This document shows positions 47,490 through 59,559 of a stretch of DNA of 64,000 nt, piece by piece. The stretch is from positions 503,094 to 567,093 of the forward strand of contig MNCI01027496.1 of NCBI GenBank assembly GCA_015680685.1, in the 5' to 3' direction. The stretch comes from Gnetum montanum. Taxonomy: Eukaryota > Streptophyta > Gnetopsida > Gnetales > Gnetaceae. Every line of letters begins with the position of its first letter. Position 1 is the first letter of the stretch. The notes under the pieces were generated by a model. The model was not told the DNA's origin. It was given only the letters and a program-made list of their open reading frames with translations, and made no database searches. A program made the position numbers and the translations under genes.

Positions 47490-48020
47490 CACCAACAAAT
47501 GTATTATTTGAGTGGAGTGCCTCCTCAACCTCAAGAGTAGTATCAGTAGTGGCAACATCCATAGTCATGGTGAATCCCACCACCATGGCAGCAATATCCT
47601 TACAAGCAACCCAATTCCTATGGATTCTATGTCCAATAGCCTATATGCTCACGTGACTTCTCTAGCCACACCTCCTTCCATTACCACTACTACCCTCTAC
47701 AATTTTATAGAGCACCTTCTTCAAGGTGGATTATCCTTTTCCTTTCTATCTTTCTCAACACTCATAAACTCCTACACCACAACCAACCATACCTTTATCA
47801 ACTATTTCATCTATGCAAGGTGAAATTCTTACATAGCAACAATAAATAAAGTCCATGAGGGTCATGAATCTATATCCAAACATACATTCGAGTGGTCTTA
47901 AACCCAAGCCTCATAAAAGGCCATTCTTCAAAACTAGTAGCCCCACAATGCTCTCACAAATACTTGTGGTTGTTAATCCTACTACTTCTACCTCTGAAAA
48001 TCCTGGTAAGCCAACTTCAA
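47490..48020 (+). pseudogene. Gln/Pro-rich gag-protease linker
   Basis: Low-complexity remnant (PPQPQE...YQQWQHP) homologous to 28000-28345. Confidence 0.5.
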
Positions 48021-48520
48021 ATCAAAAATCTCCCCAAATCCACATTGTCATGTTGACCCATGTAGTCATAGATTGGATAAAGATTGGCAACCTTCCCAAG
48101 AAGTGATCTAATCCGAGAAGTCCCCTCATCTACTTATAGATCATAAAAAATGAACCCTACAAGGTTCTTTTAGATTTAGGTTTTAGAGTTAACTTGATTT
48201 TTCAAAAAATGTACAAGGCTTGGAACCTACCTCCTTTGAAAAATACCAACATCATATTAGAGTTGGTAGATCAATCCATCATGGTCCCTTTGTGATTAGT
48301 GGAGGACATTGTGGCCATTGTTCATGGATGGTTCTATCTTGCTGATTTCTTAGTGATTCATGTAGAAAATTGCAAAGAGGAATTTCCCATCATTATGGAA
48401 AGTCTATTGTTAAGTACAATAGATTCTAGAATGGGGATTTGAGACCTTTCCTTAGAAATTTCCAAGGAAAATGAATTTGGAAAAGTGGAGAAGTAGAGAG
48501 TTTTATGCATCGCATATAGT
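48020..48520 (+). pseudogene. retropepsin-like protease of the full-length element
   Basis: IHIVMLTHVVIDWIKIGNLP, then VLLDLGFRVNLIF with the catalytic Asp kept, then WNLPPLKNTNIILELVDQ and GWFYLADFLVIHV. Stops interrupt the second half. Confidence 0.75.
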
Positions 48521-48989
48521 GACACAAGGTGCCATATTGCATACAAAAGTTGTGGACCATCAAAGATACATCACTTCAAGCATGAAATCAATATGCTAAA
48601 ATAATAATGATTCAAAGGTGCCTGTATGTAGTAGCCATAATACAAAAGGTTACGTAGTGGCTAATAATAGATGATAAAATTGAATCAACCATATGCATGG
48701 AACTAGTTGGGAGCCTTACTAGCACTTATGTTAAACGCATATATAAAATGGAGCAACTCCATCACCACCTCTTCAATGCATAAAGAAAAATGGATTTGGG
48801 AGAGTTGGAGATCCTAGATAACTTCAAGTAAGAACCCCTTGAATTAAAGGTTCTACCAGTAGGCATGGAATATGCTTTTCTCAATAATGGCAAGTTGGTA
48901 ATCATCAATGCTAGCCTTGCTCTTGAACAAAAATAGAAATTATTGAATGTGATAAACAAATGACCAACAACCTTTGCTTGGTCATATCA

Positions 48990-49870
48990 TGAGCTTACAA
49001 GAATAGATTCTTAGATATGCCAACATCATATCTACATAAACTCTTTCATCAAGCCAAAGAGGCAACTGCAATGACGATTGAACCCTAAGCTTAAGCATAT
49101 TGTCAAAGGGGAGATTTAGTAACTCCTCAAAGCTAGGTTCTTCTACTTGATTGTGGATAGTGAATAGGTTAGCCCACTCATTATTGTTCTAAAGAAAGAA
49201 GAAAAATGAAGAGTTTGCATAGACTTTTAGCTGTTAAACATGATGACATATAAGAACAACTTTTCATTGTCATTTTTGAATCAAGTATTGGATACCATAG
49301 CATGGCATTACTAATACAACTTCATGTATGTTCATAATGACTATAACCAAATCTAGATAGCACTAGAAAATTAAACCAAAACTACATTCATAAGTTCTTG
49401 GAAGACTTTTGCATATAGAAAGATTTCATTTGGCCTATGCAATGCTCCTACTACATTTCAATGTTTGGTCCTCAACATCTTTTAATAACAAATTATTAGA
49501 GAGATAGAAGTCTTCATGGATGACTTTTCTACCTATGGGACTACATTTGAACAAGCCTTGGACCACCTTGAGTATGTACTTCAAAGATGTGTGGAGACTA
49601 ATTTGAGGCTCAACTAGAAAAAGAGCCATTTAATGGTCCAAGAAGGCATTATCTTAGGACATATAATTTCTAGCAAAGGGATCAAGGTGGACCCAAAAAA
49701 GATACAAATCATCCAAGAAATCACCATGAAACCAGAAATGATGAAAGATGTAAGGTCATTCCTTAGTTACATTGGTTATTATAAGTGCTTCATTGAGAAC
49801 TTCTTGAAAATTGCTAAACTATTGGTTGAGCTGACAAAGAAGGATGTACTATTCACCTAAACTAGGGAAT
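48990..49870 (+). pseudogene. reverse transcriptase of the full-length element
   Basis: Fingers and palm: VSPLIIVLKKEEK, RVCIDF, NFSLSFLNQVLDTIAW, KISFGLCNAPTTFQ, then the catalytic VFMDDFSTYG with both Asp kept, the primer-grip-like KKSHLMVQEGIILGHIIS and the thumb (49633-49860). Stops occur at Trp or Gln positions such as after YNQI. Readable over its whole length. Confidence 0.88.
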
Positions 49871-49899
49871 GTGAGAGCACATTTCAATAGTTAAAATAG

Positions 49900-50310
49900 A
49901 AGCTCATAGAAACTCCAATCTACGAGCCCTTGACTAGTTTAGGCCATTCCACATCATGACTGATGCATTCAATTATGCTTTGGGAGCCATGCTTACATAA
50001 TTGGATGATCATAAATGTCCCTACTATATCCATTGTACAAGCATAAGCATTGTTGGTGCATAATTAAACTACACTATCACTAAAAAAAAGCTTATGATAG
50101 TGGTGTATGCCTTAGAGAAATGCGTACCAAGTTCTTATGCATACTGATCATAATTCCATCTAGTTCCTCATGAATAAACCAATGGTGAGCCCTTGTGTCA
50201 TACGGTGGCTTGTGATTCTTCTAGAGTTTTACCTTACAATGATAGATAGAAAGGGAACCTAGAATGTGGTTGTTGACCACTTGTCTTGGTTATGATGAGA
50301 CAAAAATGAG
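49900..50310 (+). pseudogene. RNase H of the full-length element
   Basis: FHIMTDAFNYALGAML, LNYTITKKKLMIVVYALEKC and a degraded third block, in gypsy pol order after RT. The first Asp is kept; the second block has KKKL where the minus-strand copy keeps EKEL. Confidence 0.75.
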
Positions 50311-50429
50311 GATGAAGGATTATTATTTGATCCATTTCTAGATAAAATTCTCTTTGCCAAAGTTGTTGAAGTTCAAAATCCCAAGGATTTCAACTAGTAT
50401 GATTACATCCTCTCCTACCTACTCACTCA

Positions 50430-51500
50430 AGAGATGCCACATGAATGAGACAACATGAAGAAATAACAATTTCTTTATTAAGCCAAACATTACATGGAAA
50501 TTAAGGGTAACTTCTATAAGAGTTGTGCCTATGACCTAGTGTGATGATGTGTACCTGATGATGATAAACTTTGAGTCCTCTAGGATGCTCATCAAGGTCC
50601 TTATGGGGGCCACTATGTTGGTACAAGGATGGCCATTAAAATCCTCATGGCAAGGTATTACTAGCCAATAATCTTCAAGGATGTCCATCACTTCTTCTAT
50701 TCATGTGATAGGTGTCAAAGGGATGAATACATGGATGAATGAATTCCAATAGTGGATTTAATCATTGTAGCCTTTTGATCTTTGGAGCATTGACTTCAAG
50801 GGACCCATCAATCCTATGTCCAATAGAAAGGTGTATATCATCATTACTATTGACTATTACACTAAGTGGGCTAAAGCCTATGTCATCACTGACTATTCAT
50901 CCTCTATGATGCCATAATTTGTACAAAAAAATGTGGTAAATAGGTTTTTTGTGCCAAGGGCACTAATTTTTGATAATTGAACACAGTTTATAGGTGCCAC
51001 CTTTTGAAAACTTATGTAATGCTTGGGGGTAGAGCACAAACTTACAAATCCCCATCCCCAAGCCAACAGTCAAGTAGAGGTCACTAATAGGGAAATAACT
51101 AAGATACGAACATGTACAATTAGTAAGTATAGGAAGGACTGGAGCACCAAACTCAATGATGCTCCTTGGGCTTATCAATCGACATGGAAACTTCCTATTG
51201 GTTATTCCCCTTATGAGTTACTGTACAAGAAACTTCCAATCCTTCCTATATAAGAAGAGCTCTATACACTTTCAATGGCCTATGAACTTAACATTAATTT
51301 GAGTCTAGCCCAAAGAGAATGATTAATAAACTTAAACACGCTAGAAAAAAATCAATTAGTAGCCCTATCTATGAATGAAGTGGACAAGGCACACAATAGA
51401 CTATGACATGATCTCAAAATAAGAAAAGTTAAATTTTAACTAAAAGATAAGGTTCTTTACTAGAACCCCATGCATGTACCTCAATGTAAAAAATTTTGAA
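50430..51500 (+). pseudogene. integrase of the full-length element
   Basis: A GGHYVGTR zinc-region block, then SIDFKGPINPMSNRKVY and IITIDYYTKWAKAYV with the first catalytic Asp, LIFDN with the second, and QANSQVEVTNREITKIRTC with the catalytic Glu kept (51023-51253), then LPIGYSPYELLY. All three triad positions appear intact, unlike the minus-strand copy. Stops still break the frame. Confidence 0.82.
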
Positions 51501-51700
51501 TGCTGTGGAAAGGATCTTATATCATCCATGCAACTTTTTCATTTAGAGCCATGATGATTTACTTCCTTGCTAGCTTAGAGAAATGATTACTAGTCAACAT
51601 ACAATAAGTCAGAATCTTCCTAGAATCAACAATAACCAATAGCATAAACACCTTAACTAATGACCAAGCTCATTCTATTTTTTAGATCTCCTCCTTCTAA
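51501..51700. other. integrase C-terminal tail region
   Basis: Decayed continuation of pol; no clear motif. Confidence 0.4.
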
Positions 51701-51720
51701 CTCAATCATGGGGGAGATAG
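51701..51720 (+). other. internal polypurine-tract-like sequence
   Basis: CTCAATCATGGGGGAGATAG, positionally equivalent to 29301-29320 and to 17211-17235 on the minus strand. Confidence 0.65.
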
Positions 51721-53624
51721 CCATCCATGCTAAGATCTTGTAACAGCTCCTCAAATTTTCAAATTTTTTTTGTTTTATACCATTCTTTGTACATTTTTTA
51801 TTTTCTTGAGTATTTTGCAATTTATTTTATATATTTTTTCTTGTTTAAATTTTTTTACATGTGTATTATTCTTTATTTCCTTAAGTAATTTAGTGCTTAA
51901 TATAGCTGCTAATTATTGGAAGTTCAATTGAACTCTATAGCCTAAATTGATTACTTAATGACTAGATTTCTTCTTTAAGTTATGATATCAATTAATGGAA
52001 CATTGATTTTCTTATGGTATCAGGTAGTGAGCTCACATCATCCATCCATTCCACTCAACTCCATGGTGTTCTTTCGTCTTGGAAGCATGAGGTCCTTTCT
52101 TAATTACAACTTATAAAATAATCCGTGACTTTGATACTTAATAGACTTAGAACAAATCAAGTGGAATTAATAAGGATGTCGCTTCAAGGGGACTTATCAC
52201 CTTTTGTACCTAACTACCTTCTTGAGTTATATGGGTATTTTCATTAATCTCTCACCATTGCTAATGTTGACCATTAACATGAAGAATTTCTTTTCATGAT
52301 ATGGTTTTTATTAAAAAAAACATGGAAATTCAAAGAACACCCCTTAGATAAAATAATTGGCTATAAGCACTATTTATGGGGCTAGAAAGATATGTTACCC
52401 ATGCCTAAAGAAACCCCTCTAACTAAGGCTCTTTCTAACTTCCTATTTCTATTTTCTTCTCTATTTGGAATGGTGAATAATCTTTGGAAGTAGTCATAAA
52501 CTTTGGATATTGAACAATCTAAACATGCTAATGTGAAGTCACTAGACATGGATGGATTTGGTTCTAACTAAGGATGGGACAATATCAGGAAACATTAACC
52601 ACACGATTCACAAGGACTTCATGTGACCAGGATACAGGACTTTATTACCACACACACACTCTCTGTCCCATCATTCAACTTTTAACATCCACCACCTCAT
52701 TGTCTTCTATCATGGTTAATTAATGTGTATCTTTTGGTATGTCCTAATTCTTTGATGATTTCTTGTGTGGATTTGATTTTTCACAATCCATGACCATCAA
52801 TCATCCTTGGTGCCTATGGACTTCTAGGTATGAGGGCATGTAAGGGAATTAATGGCATGAGCTTGCTATGGGAAGGATCCACTTGCATACTCTTTGGTTT
52901 GGTTCTGTTAAACTTCCTATCCCTTAGTTATTTTGCATTCAATTTCATCCTTCTATATAAGAAACATCTAGTTTTACACTCCTTGGAATATGTAATTTTC
53001 TCCAAATCTCCTTTTGTAAACCAATTTCATATCCTCTTCCACAATTTCTTGTCATTTTAAAGCTTTTCTAGCTTTCTTTAGAATCTTCTTTCATCTCAAA
53101 ACTCTTTTCTAATACTTAGTTTTTATTTGTGCAAAATTGTTATCAATGGCTACGTCAATGCATCCCCATTGATGGATTAAAAAAAATTTATAAATATGCA
53201 TCAACACTTAGAAATTTTTCACATTTGCATCTAAATGCATGGGGATATTTTGCCATTTTCAAAGCCCAAATACCTTCTGAGAGTCATAACTTCCACATCA
53301 CTTACCCAATTAATCTTATTTTTCAATCCTCATGCTACAAGAGGTAAGCTTTACATTGTGGGGGTCACAAACCTTTGGTTTATGATAAAAAAATTTTCAA
53401 ATTTTTTTCTAACATCTCAAGGTTTAACTATTAAAATAATATTAAAATTCCCATCTATACCAAGTTAAACCTCATGAACCAACTCTCGTAGCTAATGAAT
53501 AAAATAATCAACCAACCATGATCACAAGAAAACCTAAGTGTAACTTAACCAAATGAGAGAGGTATCCAAAATAACTAAGGGTTACACATTAATTACTAAT
53601 CCTTGGTTATATTTGTGATCATAG
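51721..53624. other. noncoding spacer between integrase and ORF3
   Basis: About 1.9 kb, A+T-rich, without supported coding frames. Parts are shared with 29321-30670 and 15169-17210 (minus). Confidence 0.6.
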
Positions 53625-56466
53625 ATGGCACTAAAGAGGGGATCACCCACAAGAGGACCATCAAAACCAAGGGAGAGGTGGCCATGAGGAGGAAGGGACC
53701 AGAAACTGCCATTACAGCCCCAAGAACAGGAGGCTGAAAAAACTCACATGACGAGACCTCTTCGAGAGGATCCCAAAGTGGAATCTTTTGATAGATTTCC
53801 ACTACTGAAATTAACCAATCAAGGAAGGATGAGGCATTAAGGCCAAGATCCAATTTGGAGGTCACATTGACAGAGGCATTTTTTGAGAAGATTCGAACCA
53901 AGGAGGTCCAAAGTTTGATTATCCAAGAACTGAACCTTAGACCTTTCTTGGAATTGGTGACCAAGGAAGTTCACACACAACTACAAGGGTCTCCCAAGTG
54001 GCCCGTCCTCTCCTCTAGTGGGGAACAGTATATGGGGGATACTTACCTATTCTGAAGTAACCAATAGAAAGACACGATGGTAAAAATCAATGATATTACC
54101 ATTGTCGAGCCCTTGACTTGCCTTATATGGGGTTGACATTGGTAGAGATATTCATCTAGGTGGACTTTGAATCTAAGAAAGAGTGGATTTAGTGTTTCTA
54201 CAGGGTAGACTACGATGAGTATGATGCACTAACCAAGGAGAAGCATGCATACATCAAGATAGTAGCCTATTACCTAAACCCCATGGTGAGGTCCAGCAAG
54301 GTTACAGCCTTCTCCCTTAGTGCATGCATCACTCTAAGTAGTAAATTCTTGATCAGCCTTCCTCATCTCATATACCTAAAGATTGAGAAGCACTTCAAAA
54401 AGAATGAACAAGGAAAAAAAAACTCCCCTTTCTATGCCTCATCAAAAAACTCTACAAAAGGGGAGGCATAACACCCTATGCAAATGATATGCTCCACTGC
54501 ACTCCTACAACATCTTGGTCGGAGATGATGAAGGACAAGGCAACCACAAAGTTGTTGGAAGAGGAGTAGCCACCATCACCACTTATTGCAGAAAACACAT
54601 CAGAAGCTCCCATAGCTCCAGAAAAGATTAAACAAATTCATGAGTAGCTATTGCAGTAACAACAAGGATTAACAAGTGGTGAAGAGCCATCAGTTTACTA
54701 TCCAATGTTGAGCCATCTCAATGAGGTCATGAGGACCATTAGCTGGCTGAAGAAATATACCCTACTATTCTCTACACAATAAACATAAGAAACTATGAGA
54801 ATGAATCCTAGCGCTCGAGAAGTTATGGTGTTCATCCCTGGACAAGAGTTCCCTAAAATCTCTGGGCACATCACATCTTTCTTAATGTGCATGAAGAAAG
54901 TCCAAGAGGCAATTATCCTAGTGATGATGCACCATGGATAAGAGATAGTGGTAGAAGTGGTGGTCAATAGGATGGCTATGGCCTTAAATGCTCCTATGGA
55001 AATAGTACCAGACATTACTACCTTGAAAGATGTTTAAGCTTCAGTAGGAGTAGGGAATGGTCAGCTTAGTGCAACCCAACATGAGGAAGTATTGGACCAA
55101 CTGGTGGGAACCAAGTAACTACTTCCAGATATCTTTAATCTCTTAGTTGAAATCACAACAATCCAATTAGAGCTGCTAGAGACCAATGGTAAATTAATCA
55201 TTTCCAACTCCTAGCTATAGGTAGTCACCATCAAAAACCAATGGTTGGCTACTGAAGTTATGGAGTTGTGGGCATTTCTCTTTGACCTTGCCATTCTAAA
55301 CCTAAACCTAAACATAGATGAATATTTCCAGTAGCTTTAACAAAAACTTAGAGAGGTTGAGAATGCAAAGGAGATTATGGTATTTGACATCTCCTTATTG
55401 AAAGCCTTAGCATTCAACAACAATAAGGATTTGGCTCAAATTTTCAAAGAAGACTTGGTCCTCACCAAGAACATCCATTTCCTATGAAATGTTGAGCAAA
55501 AAAGGACCAAATGATCAAACTCATTTAAAAAATAATAAGTGTCTAGCCAAGGTGAACCTTGACTTGAAGAGCTTGGCAGTGAAAAATCAAAATCTCTCCA
55601 TGGAGGAAGTTTGAGCACTTCACTAAAAAATGGCCATAGAGGTAGTCACCTAGAAGAACAAGGCCCTAAAATTTGAATAGGTGAAAAATCATTATAGGGA
55701 CCAAGTTGGGATTCTTAATGAGGTGAACAAGAAGGAAATGAAATTGACCAATGAGAAGATGAACAAGGCCCTCTAGCAACTCTAATAAAGAAGTGATGTA
55801 TGGCAACCAGTTTTTAATGGCTTAAATGCATTTAACAAAGCTCAGATCCACCTAAAGGAGTTGTAGATTAAGGACATGAATGAATACATGAAGCTCACCA
55901 ACCTCTAATATGCAAAATTAACTATGCTTATGGTAGGGAGGTCAAGGACAAAGTTGTAGAAGCTTGTGATAATTTCATACCTCCTATATGAGGTATAATT
56001 CAAGCACCACATAGAGACAAAATAAAAGTTGGAGATAGCCAATGTGGAGCTTAAAGTTCTCAAGAGTTGATTCACTAATTAATGATTGATTGCTAAGAAC
56101 CTAGCCAAGAGAATGAACCACTACCACAAGTTGCAAAACCTTGTCAAGACATTTGACATCAAATGAAAATAATTCATAGCATGGTTTGTTAATGCTTAGG
56201 AACTATTTTCAACAATGTCGTGTCTATGAGACCTCCTTGTACTAGCCCACATGGGTGAAGCCGCATGGCCTACGTATGATCCATGTAGCAAAGAAGAAAA
56301 GATGAAAGCATTACTAGATGATTTCATACTTCCACCAAAAGTAGAAGTAGTAGCAGAACAGCCTCAACCACCTCGACCATCGCAAGCATCAGAATTTGGT
56401 GAAGGAACTTCAACACCTTAGGAGCCTCCACCTTTTAGCACTATTTGGACTTCACCTCATCTTTGA
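53625..56466 (+). pseudogene. Athila-type ORF3 (env-position ORF) of the full-length element
   Basis: The frame starts MALKRGSPTRGPSKP at 53625. Readable blocks are KVTAFSLSACITLSSKF with LIYLKIEKHFKKNEQGK (54283-54471), a helical stretch EVLDQLVGTK...LLPDIFNLL (about 55085-55150) and a Pro-rich tail ending near 56466. All are colinear with the minus-strand copy. The function of Athila ORF3 is not settled; I see no envelope hallmarks, and the helical region suggests coiled coil. Confidence 0.6.
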
Positions 56467-56651
56467 TAATCAAAGGGATCCTACCATCATTTTTGTAAAG
56501 GTATTCAATTTTGTTATCATGGATGCCAATTTTGTAATTACGTACAATCCAGCACTTAGAGTTAGTCAGTTAATCAATTAATGATTTCATACCTTCCTAA
56601 TTTTGTAAGAAGTTGGATCCTACTTTTCTTTAGTTGAGGATGAGTTTTCAC

Positions 56652-56666
56652 TCAGTCATGGGTGTA
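56652..56666 (+). other. terminal polypurine tract
   Basis: TCAGTCATGGGTGTA directly before the LTR start TGATGAAG. Confidence 0.75.
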
Positions 56667-57515
56667 TGATGAAGTATAAGTCAACTCATTGGGTTAATGT
56701 AGCCTCATCAACACATGATCACATGCATCTACACAAAGTCAAGTCAAGCCTATATAAATGTGCATATCCACCACATTTATGGAATGTTAAGTCAGTAGTG
56801 TAGCAAAGCTTTTGTAATTTTCTTTTCCTAAAGTTAGAATATTTTCCAAGTGCCCACAATATAAACTAAAGTAACTATACAAATCTTTATTTGAGCATCA
56901 TGTACCTAAACACATGGATGTGATCGACAGTAAAGATGAGATTCTTGACATTCATTATAGCACTTGGAATAGACTAATGTTTCTTACCTATAATTTGTTC
57001 TTAATGTACTTTACATTCTTGTCTTAATTAATTAATACATTTAATAATGAACACATAAGTACAACCACTTTGAGCATACTGTTTAACACCTGGTAATCCT
57101 AGTAGTGGCCATTTGGTATGCCTAGCAATTGCCACTTGGTAACCTAGTATTGTTAGTATGAGTTTAGGATGTGTATGACAAGTGGATGCAGATACTTATG
57201 TTAGGATAGTTAGCCTTAGAACTGATGGATAGCTAGAGTAGTTAATTATCAAATATTTATCTTTTCATTAATACTTAGGCTAAAAATGTATAAAAATATA
57301 AATATAAATAAATATCATATGCCTTAACTCACACTTAACCATACATAAGAGCCTACACGAGTGAGAGTTGAGAAGACAATGATCATACATTTCCTTCAGT
57401 CACCATCTTTGTCTATGGGGCACACTTAGGAGCTAAGTCCACAAAATTCAACTAAATCACTAGTGCATGCTTGTGTTTCATATGGTTCGGTGTAGGAACT
57501 ACTCACTACACGTCA
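56667..57515 (+). repeat. 3' LTR of the full-length Athila-like element
   Basis: 849 bp. TATA box TATATAAATG at 56751-56760. Ends CACTACACGTCA; followed by ATTGT. Confidence 0.9.
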
Positions 57516-57520
57516 ATTGT

Positions 57521-59559
57521 ACTCTCAAATATCTATCAATATCCATAATCTTAAGTTTTGTTATTATTTAACTATAAATTATAATCACTCATATTATTTT
57601 CACACACTAGCACTTTTGTTTTTTCAATATTCACCTTTATTTTTGTACATTCAAAAAAATTTTGTAGTTTACACAAAATTACTCTTAACCTTATTTTTGA
57701 ATTTACTATTAGTACTTTATTGTATGGATATGTTATTTTGGGATTTGGACTCAGTGCTAAAATTTAAAAAGATATTGAAATAGTACAAAAGGCTTTTCTT
57801 CTCGATGAGTTAAAGGTGAAAATACAAATATCTTACGTAGTGTTATTATCTAAATGTGATTTGTTCCCTTTGGAACCAACAAATTTGTATCAATTCATTG
57901 CATACACTCATAGTTTGAATATCTTAAGGAATGAAAAATTTTGTGAATTAGTACTTGAAGATTCATAAGACTGCAATTGGTATTTTTAGAAAATGTAATG
58001 GTAAAGAAAATAGAATACTTCTTGAAGGAAGTATAATAAAATCCTAAGCATAATCACTAGTTAGAAAAGAAAAATATTTTAACTTAGTTATGGTTTAATG
58101 AAGAAGGCAAGAAAAAATTTTATTTATAGCATATTATATCTAAAAACTAGTGCAGAAGTTCATTATCTCTATGTTTTTATTTCATTCAAGTACTAAAGAG
58201 CCATTAGCAAGCTATATTTAAGTTTGTATCATCTTGGTATTGAAAGTGGAAATAGATTCAACTACTCTAAGAAGAGCACACTTGTAGGCTATGCAAGTAA
58301 AAAGTCCTTAAGGATGAGTTGTATGTGTTTCTTTTTTTATGCTATGACTATCCATTCAAGATAATATTATAATGTTATAGCAAAAATCTTATATGATCTA
58401 TTTTTGTTTCCTTCATTGGTGCTTGATCAATTTCTAAATTGTATCATTATTTTTCATGAAGATGTGATATCTATCCAATAGATTTTGTGGGTCTTCAAAC
58501 ATAATAAATCTTTAGTTTTAATTTCAATTTTGTATGTCTTAGGATGTACTTACAATCATTCTTTCAAATTCTAATAACCTCCATCTCTATTAATAAAACT
58601 TATGTATTATTTAAGTTCCATATTCAATAATGAGGATTATCTTGTTACATTCCTTTCATAGGCCTTGGGTATCACATTATAATTATGATTTCTATTGATG
58701 TGTGTGGTATCAATAGGTTCTCAAGATAAGTTCCTTGGCTCTTCCAATACAATTATGATGTCTTTACATGTTTTATTGATATGATTATATACACTGGTCT
58801 TGTGAGATGTGTGAGGCATATGATGTAGCTAGAAAAAATAGTGGATTAGGGTACAAGAGTAACGATTTGATATGTGTTTATGCTTTATGTGTGACTTTGA
58901 CATTTATGCATTTGAACTAGATAATTATGCAAAGTGATGTTTAAATGTGATTTTGACATGTAGACATATAATATGTTTGATATGAATCTTGTGGGTTTAA
59001 ATAAATTTTGATTCGATATCCTGGTGGATTTGTTATGTATGTTTGAACTTCACAAAAATTAGTTGAAAGGTAAAAATAGAAATTAAGTTTATGAAAATGT
59101 TTATAGTTTTTTAAAAATGAAAGTAAATTGGTTTAAGTTACATGTTATAGATATGATCACGAAAGTAAGTTTTGTATGTAAAGAAGAAAAGAAAACATAA
59201 GTTAAACATAAAAAAATCATAATGTATATGAACTGTCCTTTTTTCCACTACCTTTACTATGCGTTGTGCATTTTATTTTTTATGCATTTGTTTTTTTTTT
59301 CTTTTGTTCCACCCTTTGTAGGAGATACCAACTTTTGTAGGAGATGAAGATACAAAAGTAAATGCTGGGATATAATATCTGTCACGATTGACCTTGAGTT
59401 TTTTTTGACATCTTCTAAATCCTTCTTGTCAAAAAGCAATTTCCATCTTTGGGTAGGTATTGGAAATAAAAATAGTCATCCATGTCCTTATGAGATCATA
59501 AAAGGTTTAAAAGATAAAAATTTTTTTATTATAAAGCTTTGATATGGTCATGATAAATC
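57521..59559. other. A+T-rich DNA without a recognised gene
   Basis: Only short open frames; one of 88 codons at 57517-57783 is hydrophobic and compositionally driven. A weak resemblance to a Copia RNase H segment near 58240-58330 could not be supported. Confidence 0.5.

Larger units (their letters stand above)
44465..57515 (+). mobile_element. full-length Athila-like Ty3/gypsy element, decayed
   Basis: 13,051 bp with LTRs 44465-45323 and 56667-57515, a primer-binding region, gag, protease, RT, RNase H, integrase, an internal polypurine tract, a spacer, ORF3 and a terminal polypurine tract, in that order. Flanks are ATTTT (44460-44464) and ATTGT (57516-57520), a 4-of-5 target duplication. 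It is the reference for interpreting the rearranged copies elsewhere in the window. All genes have stops, but RT and integrase keep most catalytic residues, so it is less decayed in pol than the minus-strand copy. Confidence 0.88.

Noticed and set aside
58240-58340. Possible Copia RNase H fragment (STLVGYASKKS)
   Set aside because: Only a dozen residues look similar, and neither RT upstream nor the rest of RNase H can be read.
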